Assembly: GCA_036925085.1 (NCBI GenBank) | Contig: JAUPFP010000032.1 | Coordinates: 1,589,501 to 1,653,500, forward strand | Origin: Brachycybe producta | Lineage: Eukaryota > Arthropoda > Diplopoda > Playtdesmida > Andrognathidae | Reading direction: 5' to 3' | Length of the DNA: 64,000 nt | The notes under the pieces: generated by a model | Told to the model about the DNA's origin: nothing | Seen by the model: only the letters and a program-made list of their open reading frames with translations | The model's database searches: none | In this document: piece by piece, positions 46,624 to 57,400 of the stretch | How the letters are laid out: each line of letters starts with the position of its first letter | How positions within the stretch are numbered: the first letter of the stretch is position 1 | Translations under genes and position numbers: made by a program

Positions 46624-47240
46624 GTTTAATACACAGTAATAACAGACTATACTGTGCAGTAACCATGGCAACAACAGTATTCTTCCTTCCCCGTTACTCC
46701 ATCAAGATGTAATGTATATCAAAGGGGACGACTAAGAAGAAAATCCTGTACGAGATTCACTGCTGAATGCTTATTATTTTTTGGTAAACAGTTTCACTTT
46801 TTATTAGCGTTTTACTAGACATCCTAATCAGGTTTACTACACAGTAATAACAGGCTATACTGTGCGGTGACCATGGCAACAACAGTATCGCCCTCCCCTC
46901 AATCACGATGTAATATGTAATGTATATTGTATAGCCAGAAGAAAATATAGATACGAGATTCAGTAAGATTCACAGCAGAGTGTGTATTATGGCCGTTTCA
47001 CTGTTTATTAGCGTTTTACTACACATTCTACTCAGGTTTACTCCACAGTAATAAGTTACTATAACAGACTATACTGTGCAGTAACCATGGTGACAATAGT
47101 ATTCTCCCCCCCTTCTACCCCCACCAACCCCCACCTCCAGCTTGATTTGACGTATATCAAGGGGACGACAAAGAAGAAAATCATATTCGAGATTCACCAT
47201 ATTTCACCAAGATTTACTAAGATTCACTGAAATTCATTGA
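46624..47240. promoter_or_regulatory. Triplicated 208-bp upstream unit with X-box-like sites
   Basis: A unit of about 208 bp lies in three tandem copies directly upstream of the NEK1-type start codon. Each holds ACAGTAATAACAGACTATAC followed by a 14-bp quasi-palindrome: GTAACCATGGCAAC (46659-46672), GTGACCATGGCAAC (46867-46880) and GTAACCATGGTGAC (47081-47094). These fit the RFX X-box consensus (GTNRCC, AT, RGYAAC), the third with changes. X-boxes drive many ciliary genes and usually lie close to the start codon; the first is 48 bp from it. Regulatory function is inferred. Confidence 0.6.
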
Positions 47241-47616
47241 GAATCAGCGAGATTTATTAATTCGCTAGATTCTCTAGAGATTCACTGGCACTAGAGATTC
47301 ACTGATTCACTTTTATTTTCACATCACTGACAGAAGTGCTTACGAGATTCATCTTTTAATGTCTTCTCCCTTGGCCTTACTGTACGAGATTCACAAAAAA
47401 GGGGAACGACAAAAGGAGGCGGATTTCGTATGGTAACACGAGCAGTTTTTCTTTTTACGCGTGTTTTATTGGATACACAGAATTTGGATTCTTCAATGAA
47501 ATATATAATAAAACGGGGATAAAAAGTCAAACGGCTTGACATACATGTGGTGAATTTTATTTGAAACTTAGTGAATCTTATTCATGATTGTGTTTCTATG
47601 TCGTCCCCCTTGTATC
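47158..47616. mobile_element. GGGGACGACA inverted-repeat element
   Basis: AAGGGGACGACAAAGAAGAA on the left pairs with TATGTCGTCCCCCTT on the right. Inside are a run of GAGATTCACT units and CAGTAAAACGCGG-related segments (ACGCGTGTTTTATTGG, AAAACGGGGATAAA). Related to 51147-51271 and 51755-51965. Confidence 0.55.
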
Positions 47617-48164
47617 GAAAGCATTGGAGAGAATATAGGAGGCCTTTAACAATTGGAATATCAAATACTGTATAGTATTTGCTATAAATGGTGGCGTCCA
47701 TAAAAGTGAGCGGGTATTATGAGAAAACGGGTGTTTAGTTTGTGATTTTATTTGATGTTATTTCTGTAGTAGTTCAATTTGAAACAACTGAAAATATGTA
47801 TAAAACTGGTACGTTGATTTTGATTATTTTATTGACGTTTGTCGATTTTTATTTTAAAGAAACTGAAACAAAAACATTGTAGGAAGTGGTGGGGTGATAA
47901 TGTTGAGCTCATAATCGAGATTCAAAATGCAAAGTAGGGTGTGTCTTTCACCCTATATCTGCCTCGTCGTAAGAAGAAGCTTGTGACGTCAGAGGGGTTG
48001 ACGAAAAATTTAGAATTGTTTCATTTAGTCTGATATAAAAGGGATGATATCAACAATTTAAACAAAGGTGTTCCTGTATAATTTTATTATCCCCTCCTTT
48101 TTTAAGGTGGCTCAATAGATATTTTTTAACCCCCCACCCCCTCTCCAGACGGCGCCACTGCAGT
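47617..48164. other. Unassigned sequence
   Basis: No gene seen. One GAAGCTTGTGACGTCAGAGG repeat end lies near 47980. Confidence 0.4.
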
Positions 48165-48620
48165 GGCTAATGCTATGTTCCATAGGCATTTATCGGACGT
48201 AAAAACGTCAAGTGAACGTTTTTTTAGAAACATTACAAAAATAATTCATATTGTTTTCAAAACTAGAAAGGCAAAACATGATGCTAAGAGTTTTTTATTA
48301 CAATATCGTAAAACATAAACATTTTATAGCAGTTTGAAAATAATCCGTTTTTAGGTTTTTTTCTATTGAGATTTTCATGAGAAAAAAAACTATTTTCGGC
48401 CTTTTTGAAACTGTCATAAAAAGTTTATTTTGAAAGATATCATCGCGAAAATACTTTCAGCATTATCACCAACGATTCTAGTTTCTAAAACAAGTTGAAT
48501 TTTGTCGTAAAATGTTTTTCCTGAGAAACGTTCGCTTGATAAATATTAATTTTTTTAAAACCGCGGGTAGAAACGGAAGGGAGACCTCTTATAGAGCATA
48601 ATGGCCACTACAGTGGCGCC
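48165..48620. repeat. Fold-back element of the AAACTAGAAGGG family
   Basis: Both arms hold TCTAGTTTCTAAAAC-type and AAAGTTTATTTTGAAAGATA-type motifs in opposite orientation. CTATGTTCCATAGG and TTATAGAGCATAATGG mark the outer parts. Confidence 0.5.
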
Positions 48621-48950
48621 ATATGGCGGGATAAAAACAAATTAATCTGACAAAATGACAATCTTAATTTTTTTTAACCCCTCTGACGTCACAAACTTCT
48701 TTTTACGTGAGGGAAGTATACTCGACAATTATTGTAATGTACATAGAACGGAAGAAACTTTAAGCTGGTTACACACGATCTTTTCGGGCTTGTCAGTCCA
48801 TGGCGTGGAAACATTCACATTTGTTCAAATTGTAATGCTTTGCAGTGATGCGAACAGGAACAATTAGTGAACAAGGGATTCAAGGAACCCTATAGACCTC
48901 CATTGCTTTAATATATGCTTTCATATATCAAATAACCAACTTTTTTTCAT

Positions 48951-49298
48951 TGTGCGCATGTGTACGCACATGTACACACTTGTGCGCATGTGTACGCACA
49001 TGTACACACGTGTGCGCATGTGTACGCACATGTACACACGTGTGCGCATGTGTACGCACATGTACACACGTGTGCGCATGTGTACGCACATGTACACACG
49101 TGTGCGCATGTGTACGCACATGTACACACGTGTGCGCATGTGTACGCACATGTACACACGTGTGCGCATGTGTACGCACATGTACACACGTGTGCGCATG
49201 TGTACGCACATGTACACACGTGTGCGCATGTGTACGCACATGTACACACGTGTGCGCATGTGTACGCACATGTACACACGTGTGCGCATATGTATATA
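48951..49298. repeat. 30-bp satellite of alternating pyrimidine-purine
   Basis: About 11 units of TGTGCGCATGTGTACGCACA plus TGTACACACG, almost without variation. Every step alternates pyrimidine and purine from 48981 to 49298; the only break is a CTTG at 48979-48982. The sequence lacks stops in most frames, which explains the many open frames, but no protein is likely. Flanked by ACCTCCATTGCT at 48897 and 49921. Confidence 0.92.
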
Positions 49299-50610
49299 GA
49301 TAATCACACATGTATGTACTCATGTACATGACATAGTTACATGTGATGCACATGCATCATTCATTTGTAATAATATGGGTTTAAAATGAAAATACGTCAC
49401 ATGTATTCTAATATACAAAAATAATAACAGAACATAAAAAGGAACACCCCTCCTAAATAATAGAAAAGTCCCCCCTTTCGAATGCTACAACTGGAAAGAG
49501 GAAGAATCTCGATTTTTTGAAAAAAAAATTACGTTTTTAAAAAATCGAAATTTTATATATCGAATCGCTCTAAAATTCCAATTTTTTCCAGTTTCATCGT
49601 CAGAATGTTTACATCATTTTAAGTCTGATGACATTTTATTGTAGGTGGCCCCGTTTTCGAGTTGTTCGACCCACTAAAAATTATGACCAAAAACTCAAAA
49701 TTTGTTTCTGAAAAATTCATAAAAAAATAACCCCTGGGTAAAATTTTCTAATTTTTTGTCAGGAGCTTCATATTGACCCACGGAATCAAATAAAAAATAC
49801 TGCATGTCTTTATCTCATTCCGTTCTTGAGTTGTTCGAGGAACTAAATCGGGTTCCGGACACACACACACACAGACACACAGACATCCTTTTTTTCCCCT
49901 TTTCTTGCATGATCCTATATACCTCCATTGCTCTTTAGAGCAATGGAGGTCAAAAAACATAAGAGTAATAACATAAGAAAATTAAGAAGATGGACAAGCT
50001 AGAATTGACCGTTTGTGCCTAGCTACTTAATAGACCAAGTGGCACCTAGTAGCCTAGTAAAAAAAATTTAGATCAAATAATGTCTTAGTTTTCAACCAAT
50101 ATTGAAACTTTAAAAATAGCATTGGATGAGTGGCGACCATTGACTTAAACTGACCGTCTTTGCAGCGCCGCCAAGTGGGTTGAGTTGATGGTTAAAACCA
50201 AATTATCAGTTTTTAAAAAAAAAAATAGAAATCTGTAATTTTGGATTAGATAAATTCTAAATATATTGTTTCATTTTTTTTTTTCATGTAATGGTTCTTT
50301 GGAATTTATTAAAATGAAGCTGGACCGGTAAGTTTACACATTTTTAGACAAATTAAATTCGTTATTCGCCATATATATCTCATTAGATAAAGCAAGTACT
50401 TGAAGTAACAACTAATAACATGTTGTTTCTAATATTTATTGTAGTGTGTCAGTTTTTCTAATGTGTCATTTGAGGCAAGGAAACATTTTCCCCCCAATTA
50501 TTTTTCTATTAATTTTGATGTGACTTCCTACCTGAACAAAAACCATTCTTATACCAAAAACGATCGCAGCGCCCTACATTCGGAGAATTTTGTTAAACAC
50601 TGTATCTAGG
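49299..50610. other. Intergenic, no gene seen
   Basis: Contains an ACAC run near 49860 and a short perfect hairpin, CCTCCATTGCTCT and AGAGCAATGGAGG (49922-49950). Otherwise unassigned. Confidence 0.4.
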
Positions 50611-50804
50611 ACAGGCAATCTGTAGACAGCTTCAGAATTTCTTTGGCTCCGCCCTTTTATGAGCGTCAGAACAAATATCACCCAATTAGAATTAAAAAGG
50701 GCGGAGCATGTGACATCAGACTCAAAGTAAACCAATTAGAAATTGATGACGCTCATAAAAGGGCGGAACCACAGAAGTTCTGAAGCTGTCTACAGATGCC
50801 CTGT
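50611..50804. mobile_element. ACAGGCA palindromic MITE with 9-bp duplication
   Basis: Starts ACAGGCAATCTGTAGACAGC, ending with the inverted form (one base different). GTATCTAGG is exact on both sides (50602-50610, 50805-50813). The arm sequence differs from other copies beyond the first nine bases. Confidence 0.87.
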
Positions 50805-51146
50805 GTATCTAGGCGCTTAATAACTTTGTGCGGTCAGATTTGGTGACAAACCAACTACATTTTGCAGTGATTCAGCTGGCCTTCTAGTTTCTAAAACACT
50901 TTCTAGTTTGGCTTAACTTTGCCCTTCCTGAACGACAGAATAATCAAGAATTCAAAAATCAATTTGTAAATCATCTTAATATATTTTACATATTGATTAT
51001 TCATAGTATTAAATATGCATAGTGTATTTTGTATGGAGTGCTTGTAGCGCCGTTGGTGGCGAGATGTGCAACAGCGATATTTCAGTGTTTGTGTTGGCAA
51101 TCAGCCAGACGGACGGGCCTTACAGTGTTTGTAGGCCGGGAACCAA

Positions 51147-51965
51147 GGGGGACGACACAGGCATTTCGATCCAGTAAAACAAAGGATTGAAAGTAAAATG
51201 GCTTACAATACATAGGCTCTGCTGGGAATCTTAGTGAATCTAGTTCGTGATTTTCGTCTGTGTCGTCCCCATTTGACAAAACTGTATTGCTGTTTTGGAA
51301 TCAGCGTCTGGCGACTAGAAAATTGGAGAGCTTTATGATCGTTTGAAATCACTAAAGCCTTGAAACCTCATCGAACCTATCTCAATCTTGCCGATTGAGA
51401 ATGGCGCATGCGCGATCGCAAATAAAACAGCAGGATACGACAAATTAGGAACTTTTAAAAAAACTAAAAAATAGATAACTAGCACATCCATTGACTGAGA
51501 AGCATGAAAACTACATGACGTTCATCACTGGAATGTGTTGATTATTTTCAGTCTGATGACATTTTATTGTATTTTAACCCATTTTTAAGTTATTTTAATT
51601 TTTACGAAATAAACACCTAAATATACAATGCTTAGAGATAAGGACGCAAGAGTGAAACTGGTCAGAAAATGTCTACAGCGCTTGCTCGTATGGCTCAAGG
51701 AGCCTTAAATATGGTTCATACACTTTATCGCTCAAAATGAGCATAAAGCGGTAAAAACAAGCGGGACGACACAGGGGATTAATTTCGTACTGTATCGCAT
51801 GCTGTATTTTTTATTACTGTATACGCGTTTTACTGGATTTTCAGAATTAAATTTTATTCTGGGCATCCAGTAAAACACAAATAAAAAGTTAAAACGGCTT
51901 GCAATGCATATGCTCTGCTATGAATCTTAGTGAATCTTGTGTGTGATTTTCGTTTGTGTCATCTC
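51147..51965. repeat. Two GGGACGACACAG elements
   Basis: The first (51147-51271) has GGGGACGACACAG and CTGTGTCGTCCCC ends. The second (about 51755-51965) starts GCGGGACGACACAG and ends TTTGTGTCATCTCC. Each contains CCAGTAAAAC and GTGAATCT motifs. Between them (51290-51750) nothing is recognised. Confidence 0.55.
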
Positions 51966-52110
51966 CTTTGCCAAAAAAAAAATATCTGTTGTGATTGTGT
52001 GAATCTCATACAATACGGAGCCCTGTTGAGGACATTATGAAAGTTTTTCTACAATCCGTATCTACAGATTACAATCGTATATACGAATTAGCAGTCTGTC
52101 GCAACGAATT

Positions 52111-52797
52111 TGTGAGCTTTTGACATCAACCAATATTTTATTACCAACCTTTAGATGACATTTTCTACTTTTCGTTTCTTCTCTGAGCAGTATGACACCT
52201 GCACAGAGAAGATCCGAGCTGTAGAGAGAGCTGGATGGAGATAGATTGAAGTCACTCTTCTGCATGGGGGTGAAATCAATGCAGGAGAGTGGCGGCCATC
52301 TCTCTCTCTTCCGGTTGATGCTGATATACATCTTCTCCATCGGTATTCCGACTAGAGAAGATGTTGTAGCTGCTGAGAATCGTATAGCTCCTGCCCTATG
52401 AAACCTCCGGCCTCTGAAGAGAAGTTATTAACATAAAGACATAGAGACAACGCTACTTCTTGTTACAACACTTTTATTCATTCCTTGTAAGAAGTACAGA
52501 TACAAGGGTGAATAGTAATATACTAACTGGAAATCCTCAGGCCCATGATTTGGAATGTATCGCAAAAACAGGCAAAGGAAAGAACTGAGGAACAAAGAGG
52601 AACATGGTCCTTTTATACCTTGGACCTGTGTACACCTGCGAGGTGTAACCAGGTCCAAGTGACCATGGTCCTTTATGTATCAATCCGCCACTTGGGCATG
52701 AGTCAGAAGGTGAGTCAGAGAGGAGGGAGGGACGGTTGAGAGTTGTTTACCCCCCAGGCTATGGTTTTGGCGGGATCACGATTTACAGGGTGTTACA
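52111..52797 (-). repeat. 3' LTR of the Gypsy element
   Basis: Starts TGTGAGC and ends GTTACA on the plus strand. By reading, it is the same as 61493-62179. On the minus strand it has TATAAAAGG (52609-52617) and, about 135 bp on, AATAAA (52473-52478). Confidence 0.95.
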
Positions 52798-53139
52798 TAC
52801 CCTCCAACTTTGCTTGGAGTACGTCCTCGTACTCCAGCCAAGGGTGGAAGGTTTTCAAGTTACGCAGCGGGGAGACATGGGTGGCTGAGGACTTACCGTG
52901 TACAGAGGTGGTTATGGAAAGGCACTGGCACCGAAGTGTCAGCGCCCTTTGAAAATGCAAATTCTGAAAATAAAAAGGCAAACACAATTAATACTCGCTG
53001 GGTGGCGAGTTCCTATGGACATTTACAAGAAATACTTATTTATACATAAAGCAGTTATAACAGAATTCTTTTCTCTCTTTTTTTTTTATATTTTCCGAGC
53101 TCACCACCCCAATGGGCGGTGACCACACGGTTTTCTAAT
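52798..53139. other. Non-coding region before the 3' LTR
   Basis: Element sequence between the downstream ORF and the 3' LTR. On the minus strand the LTR is preceded by GTTGGAGGGTA, a weak polypurine tract. Confidence 0.5.
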
Positions 53140-54162
53140 CTATACCCACGTCGGTTGATTGCATGCACATGTACATGCAGAAACATATCCGTGAAGTGCT
53201 TGTAGGGGGTCTGACGGTGAGTGGAGGAGGTGGCTCCGCAGCCAGGGATGATAGGATTCCCAGGCGGCGACGATCCATCCGTTGTCGAAGCCCCGGAGAC
53301 TTTCCATGAAACTTCGGTGGACGGTGGCATCGGCGGCGATCAGTCGGCCCGGTGGTTGCCCGGTGAGGACACCGTAAACGGCGTCCCACAGGATGGCGGC
53401 CTGGTAAGTGGCGCGGGTCCTCCAAACGATCATTCGGGCAATGCTGTATGCTCCGTTAAGTGGGACTCCCAGGAGACTGTTAAAGAAAGCCTGCTGAAGG
53501 GCGCCCAATGCTGGAGTGATGGGCTGCTCGGCAAACTGGTATATTTCGATGTACCGGGTGGACGGAATTAGGACGGCCATAGAGAGTTGCAGGTAGTATG
53601 ACATTCCTACAACGTAGCGCCCTTCCTCCGGTATGTAGAGGCGCGGAAATCCCTCCATCAGGTCATAGTGACCGATGTAATAGGTGTTTGCGGGCCGCAC
53701 CTGTCGTTGCCAGAGTGCCCAGCAATTATTTAGCAGTCTTTCACATCGTGCTTCCTGACGAAGCGGTCGATATACCGGTAGTCTCCTGGTAGTGACTGTT
53801 GGTATGCGAAAAGGTTGTGTCACTTGCGGCAAAGTTAGTACGGGGGTTGCTGAGGCTGCGGCGATATGGCGAGACGAGGCAGTTGACGTCGTTAGGTCGA
53901 TGGCACGTGCTGTGTCGTCCCCGACTTCCTCGATGCCGAGTTGCTGCGTTGTCGTGTCATCCGAGTCCATCCTAGTAGATGGGTCAGGGATGGCATCGTC
54001 CTGGCTTCCCGTTGTTTCGTTGCACTGTGACATCCTTGTTCTTCCAGAATTGTTTCCGAAGTGCTGGTGACCAGCCTGGCGTTGGCTATATACTTGTGTG
54101 TTTCCCGACTTCCCCATCGAGGTGTGAAATTCCAGGGTCCCATGGAAATCGTATAATTCCAC
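53140..54162 (-). CDS. 340-residue ORF downstream of pol, unknown function
   Basis: An open frame in the place where Gypsy-class elements sometimes carry an env-like gene. The first 110 residues are polar (SQCNETTGSQDD, STRMDSDDTTTQQ). From about 115 the protein is more compact and rich in aromatics and arginine (RPLRQEARCERLLNN, ALWQRQVRPANTYY, FPRLYIPEEGRYVVGMSYY, NSLLGVPLNGAYSIARM, AAILWDAVYGVLTGQPPG). No signal peptide, cleavage site, clear transmembrane anchor or CCHC knuckle is seen. It could be a relocated capsid-like protein or an accessory protein. The start at 54162 is the first ATG; another frame overlaps upstream to 54380. It is not recognised. Confidence 0.65.
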   Translation of the reverse strand: MELYDFHGTLEFHTSMGKSGNTQVYSQRQAGHQHFGNNSGRTRMSQCNETTGSQDDAIPDPSTRMDSDDTTTQQLGIEEVGDDTARAIDLTTSTASSRHIAAASATPVLTLPQVTQPFRIPTVTTRRLPVYRPLRQEARCERLLNNCWALWQRQVRPANTYYIGHYDLMEGFPRLYIPEEGRYVVGMSYYLQLSMAVLIPSTRYIEIYQFAEQPITPALGALQQAFFNSLLGVPLNGAYSIARMIVWRTRATYQAAILWDAVYGVLTGQPPGRLIAADATVHRSFMESLRGFDNGWIVAAWESYHPWLRSHLLHSPSDPLQALHGYVSACTCACNQPTWV

Positions 54163-54487
54163 GAAGCTGGCTGGAACTCCAATAAGCCACCCAATTTGTT
54201 TGTTATTGGAGGCTCGCGGGGTGTCGGTTTCTGAGTATTAAACGCCGTTCTTCCACTATTGTTTGTTATCGTTGTCAGACGACCTGGTCCCCAAACGCAG
54301 TGTGCGAAAGTTTCCCCATTGGAATCAGATTCGAGTGGTGAAATGTGAGCAGGGGTGTGTGAATGTTTGTGGTCACACACGTTGTTGTTTGTTTATATTG
54401 GTGTGTGTCAGCAAGTGACCAATGTGATGATATAAACAACCGAAAGAAAAAATTTAGGTTGTGTGGGTTGTTGATAGGGTTATTGGT

Positions 54488-57400
54488 TTATTGTGGTGAG
54501 GAGGTAGGTTCCTCTTGTTGTGGGGAGCTGGATTTGTCTTCCCCCTCCAACCCTTGAACAACTGTCCTCAGTTGTTTTGGCTTGATATGCACAATGTTCA
54601 CCGTGTCTCGAATCAATCTTCCAAACGTATCTTCGTGCTCCAGCTCGAGCACCGTGTCGCTGATGATTTTGGTTACCGTGTAACCATCCCTGTACGAGTA
54701 ACGTAGTTTCTTGGTCTCATCAGGCACGATGCGTTGGTCTCGAACGAGTACTGGGTCTCCGATTTTATACGTGTGTGGAGTTTTTCGTCTTGCGTCATAG
54801 TACTTCTTCTGTCGCAAATGGGCCTCGTGCAGGTTGGCCCTTGCGATTTCGACCTCTTCCGTGGCAACCACAGAAGGTGCTGCAGGGTTTGAATCCATAA
54901 CCTTCGGTAGGAGAGGTGCCCGATTGTCGATTCGTAGTCGGGCCTCTCTTCCAAACATTAAGCGGTATGGCGAGAACTTCGTTGACGTATGGGTCGCGGT
55001 GTTGTAAGCGAAGGTGGCGGCTTGGAGATGGAAATACCAATCCCGCTGTCCTTTTTCAGGCGTCAGGAGTCTCTTGACGGTCTGCATTATAGTTTTGTTG
55101 GTCCTTTCCGCAAGACCGTCTCCTTGCGGAAAGTACGCTGTCGTGGTGGCGTGCTTTATTCCCAGCTCGTCACACAGCGCTTGTGTGTCTTTAGCTGTAA
55201 AAGGTGTTCCCCGGTCGGTGATTATCCTCCTGGGCATCCCGATAAGATACACGATCGTATCTTGGAGGAAATTCTTAGTTGTTTTGGCCGACTGGCTGTG
55301 CACAGCTCGTGCGAAACAGAATCTGGTGGCGTAATCCACTGCCAGGATGATGTGCTTGACACCACCCAGTGATTTTGGCAGGGGACCGATGTAATCGATT
55401 CCCCAGCATTCACCTGGGTCTCCAATTTCCATTTCATGGAGGAACCCGGGCAGCTTGGACTGTGGTGTCTTGCACTTTTGGCATATCTCGCACGTGCGCA
55501 CATACTCGATGGTATCCTGCTTCCAGGTTGGCCAAAAGAACCGTTGGCACACCTTTTCTAATGTCTTATCCTGGCCGAAGTGTCCGGCTTCAGGACTATC
55601 GTGTAAAAGTCTCAGAACTTCGGGTACCAGATGTTTGGGTACCACCGTCACGAGCTTGGGTGTTATGCTGCCCTGGTAGACAAGGGCACACAAAACCTCG
55701 TCTATGATGACATAGGTATGGTGAAGCTCGGTACTTGGATTGTTGCGAAGTTCGGTCTTAATCTGTGTCACGTTCGGGTCTCTTGTTTGTTCAACCGACC
55801 AATCCCAACGCAAAGTGACTGCGTAAACCACGCTGTCGTCGAGGTCATCTGGGGTAGCCTGCAGCTTCCAGTCTTCAGGAACGTCCACCGGACTCCGTGA
55901 AATGCAATCTGCATCGACGTGAGTGATGCCGGCCTTGTAGACTACGGTGTAGTCGTATTCCTGGAGCAGTAGCTGCCAGCGACCCAGGCGTCCTTGGAGT
56001 CGCTGTGCGGTTTTTAAGTAGCACAGTGCATGATGGTCGGTGACGATGACAAAGGCTTTGTTAAAGAGATAAGGTCTAAACTTGACGATGCCGTACACCA
56101 CTGCGAGGCACTCTTTATCTGTTGTTGAATAGTTTAATTCGGCGTCTCGGAGCACTCGAGAGACACCACCCAGGATCTGCAGTTCCTTAGATGGTGACTG
56201 TTGGTAGAGGATAGCTCCGATGCCGTAAGCAGAGGCGTCGGCGTGCATTTTGATTTCGGCATCTGGGTCGTAAATGGCCAATATTGGCGCGGTGACAAGT
56301 TTAGTCTTTAACAGAGTGAATGCTGCTTCTCTGTCGATCGTCCATAAAAAGGGCAGCCCCTTTTTGGTCATATCCGTGAGTGGTTTAGCGATGTGGGCAA
56401 AGTTAACAATAAATCGCCGGTAGAAACCGGCCATGCCCAGGAATCGCTTCACCTCCTTGACATTAGTAGGCGCCGCTAAGTCGGAGATGGCAACCACTTT
56501 CCTCGGGTCTGGACGCACTCCTTCTTTGGAGATGATGTGTCCCAGGTAGAGGACTTCGTCGTAGCCGAAGAAGCTCTTTTCGGGGTGAAGCTTCAACCCC
56601 GCCTCTTTTAGGAGTCCTAGGACGCAGTCCAACCTTTCCATAAACTGTTCAAAAGTCGCGCCGAATACGATGATGTCGTCTAGGTAGACTAGACAAGTCT
56701 CCCATTTGTGGCCAGCCAAAAGGATATCCAGGGCACGCTGCATAGTAGCAGGAGCGTTACGCAGACCAAAGGGCATCCGATTGAATTCGAACAGCCCACC
56801 GGGTGTGATGAACGCGGTCTTCTCCCTATCCTCTTTGGCGACCTCAAATTGCCAATAGCCGGAGATCATGTCGAGGGTCGCGAAGATTCTCGACCCACGA
56901 AGCGAGTCTAAAGCATCATCGATTCGGGGTAGTGGGTAATTGTCTGGTTTGGTGATATCGTTCAGGCGTCTATAGTCAACGCAGAAACGCCATTGTCCAT
57001 CCTTCTTCTTCACCAGGACTACTGCTGAAGCATAAGGAGACTTGGATTCGCTGGCTACTCCGGATTTGAGCATTTCCTCAACTGTCTTCCGGATAATCTC
57101 CCGCTGCTCGGGGCCACTCCTTCGGAGGGGTTCCCGCACGGGTGCATGATCGCCAGTATCGATTCGGTGTTCCGTGAGGTTGGTACACCCAAGTTCCGAC
57201 GTTTCTAGCGCGAAGACATCTCGATAGGATCTCAAAAGATCCATTAGAATGCGCCTCTGGCCATTACGTAATCGAGGCCCGAGTTGCATTGCTTCATCGA
57301 ATTTAGCGCCTGACTCTTTTGTCATGATCGGGTCAGCGTTTGAAGTGGTCTTTACTTCAACCGTTTCGAAACAGTAGTCTTTTTGTACGTGGGCTATCAC

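Noticed and set aside
48921..49353. Open frames in five or six registers
   Set aside because: Alternating CA/TG-rich repeat units contain no stops; no unique protein sequence is present.
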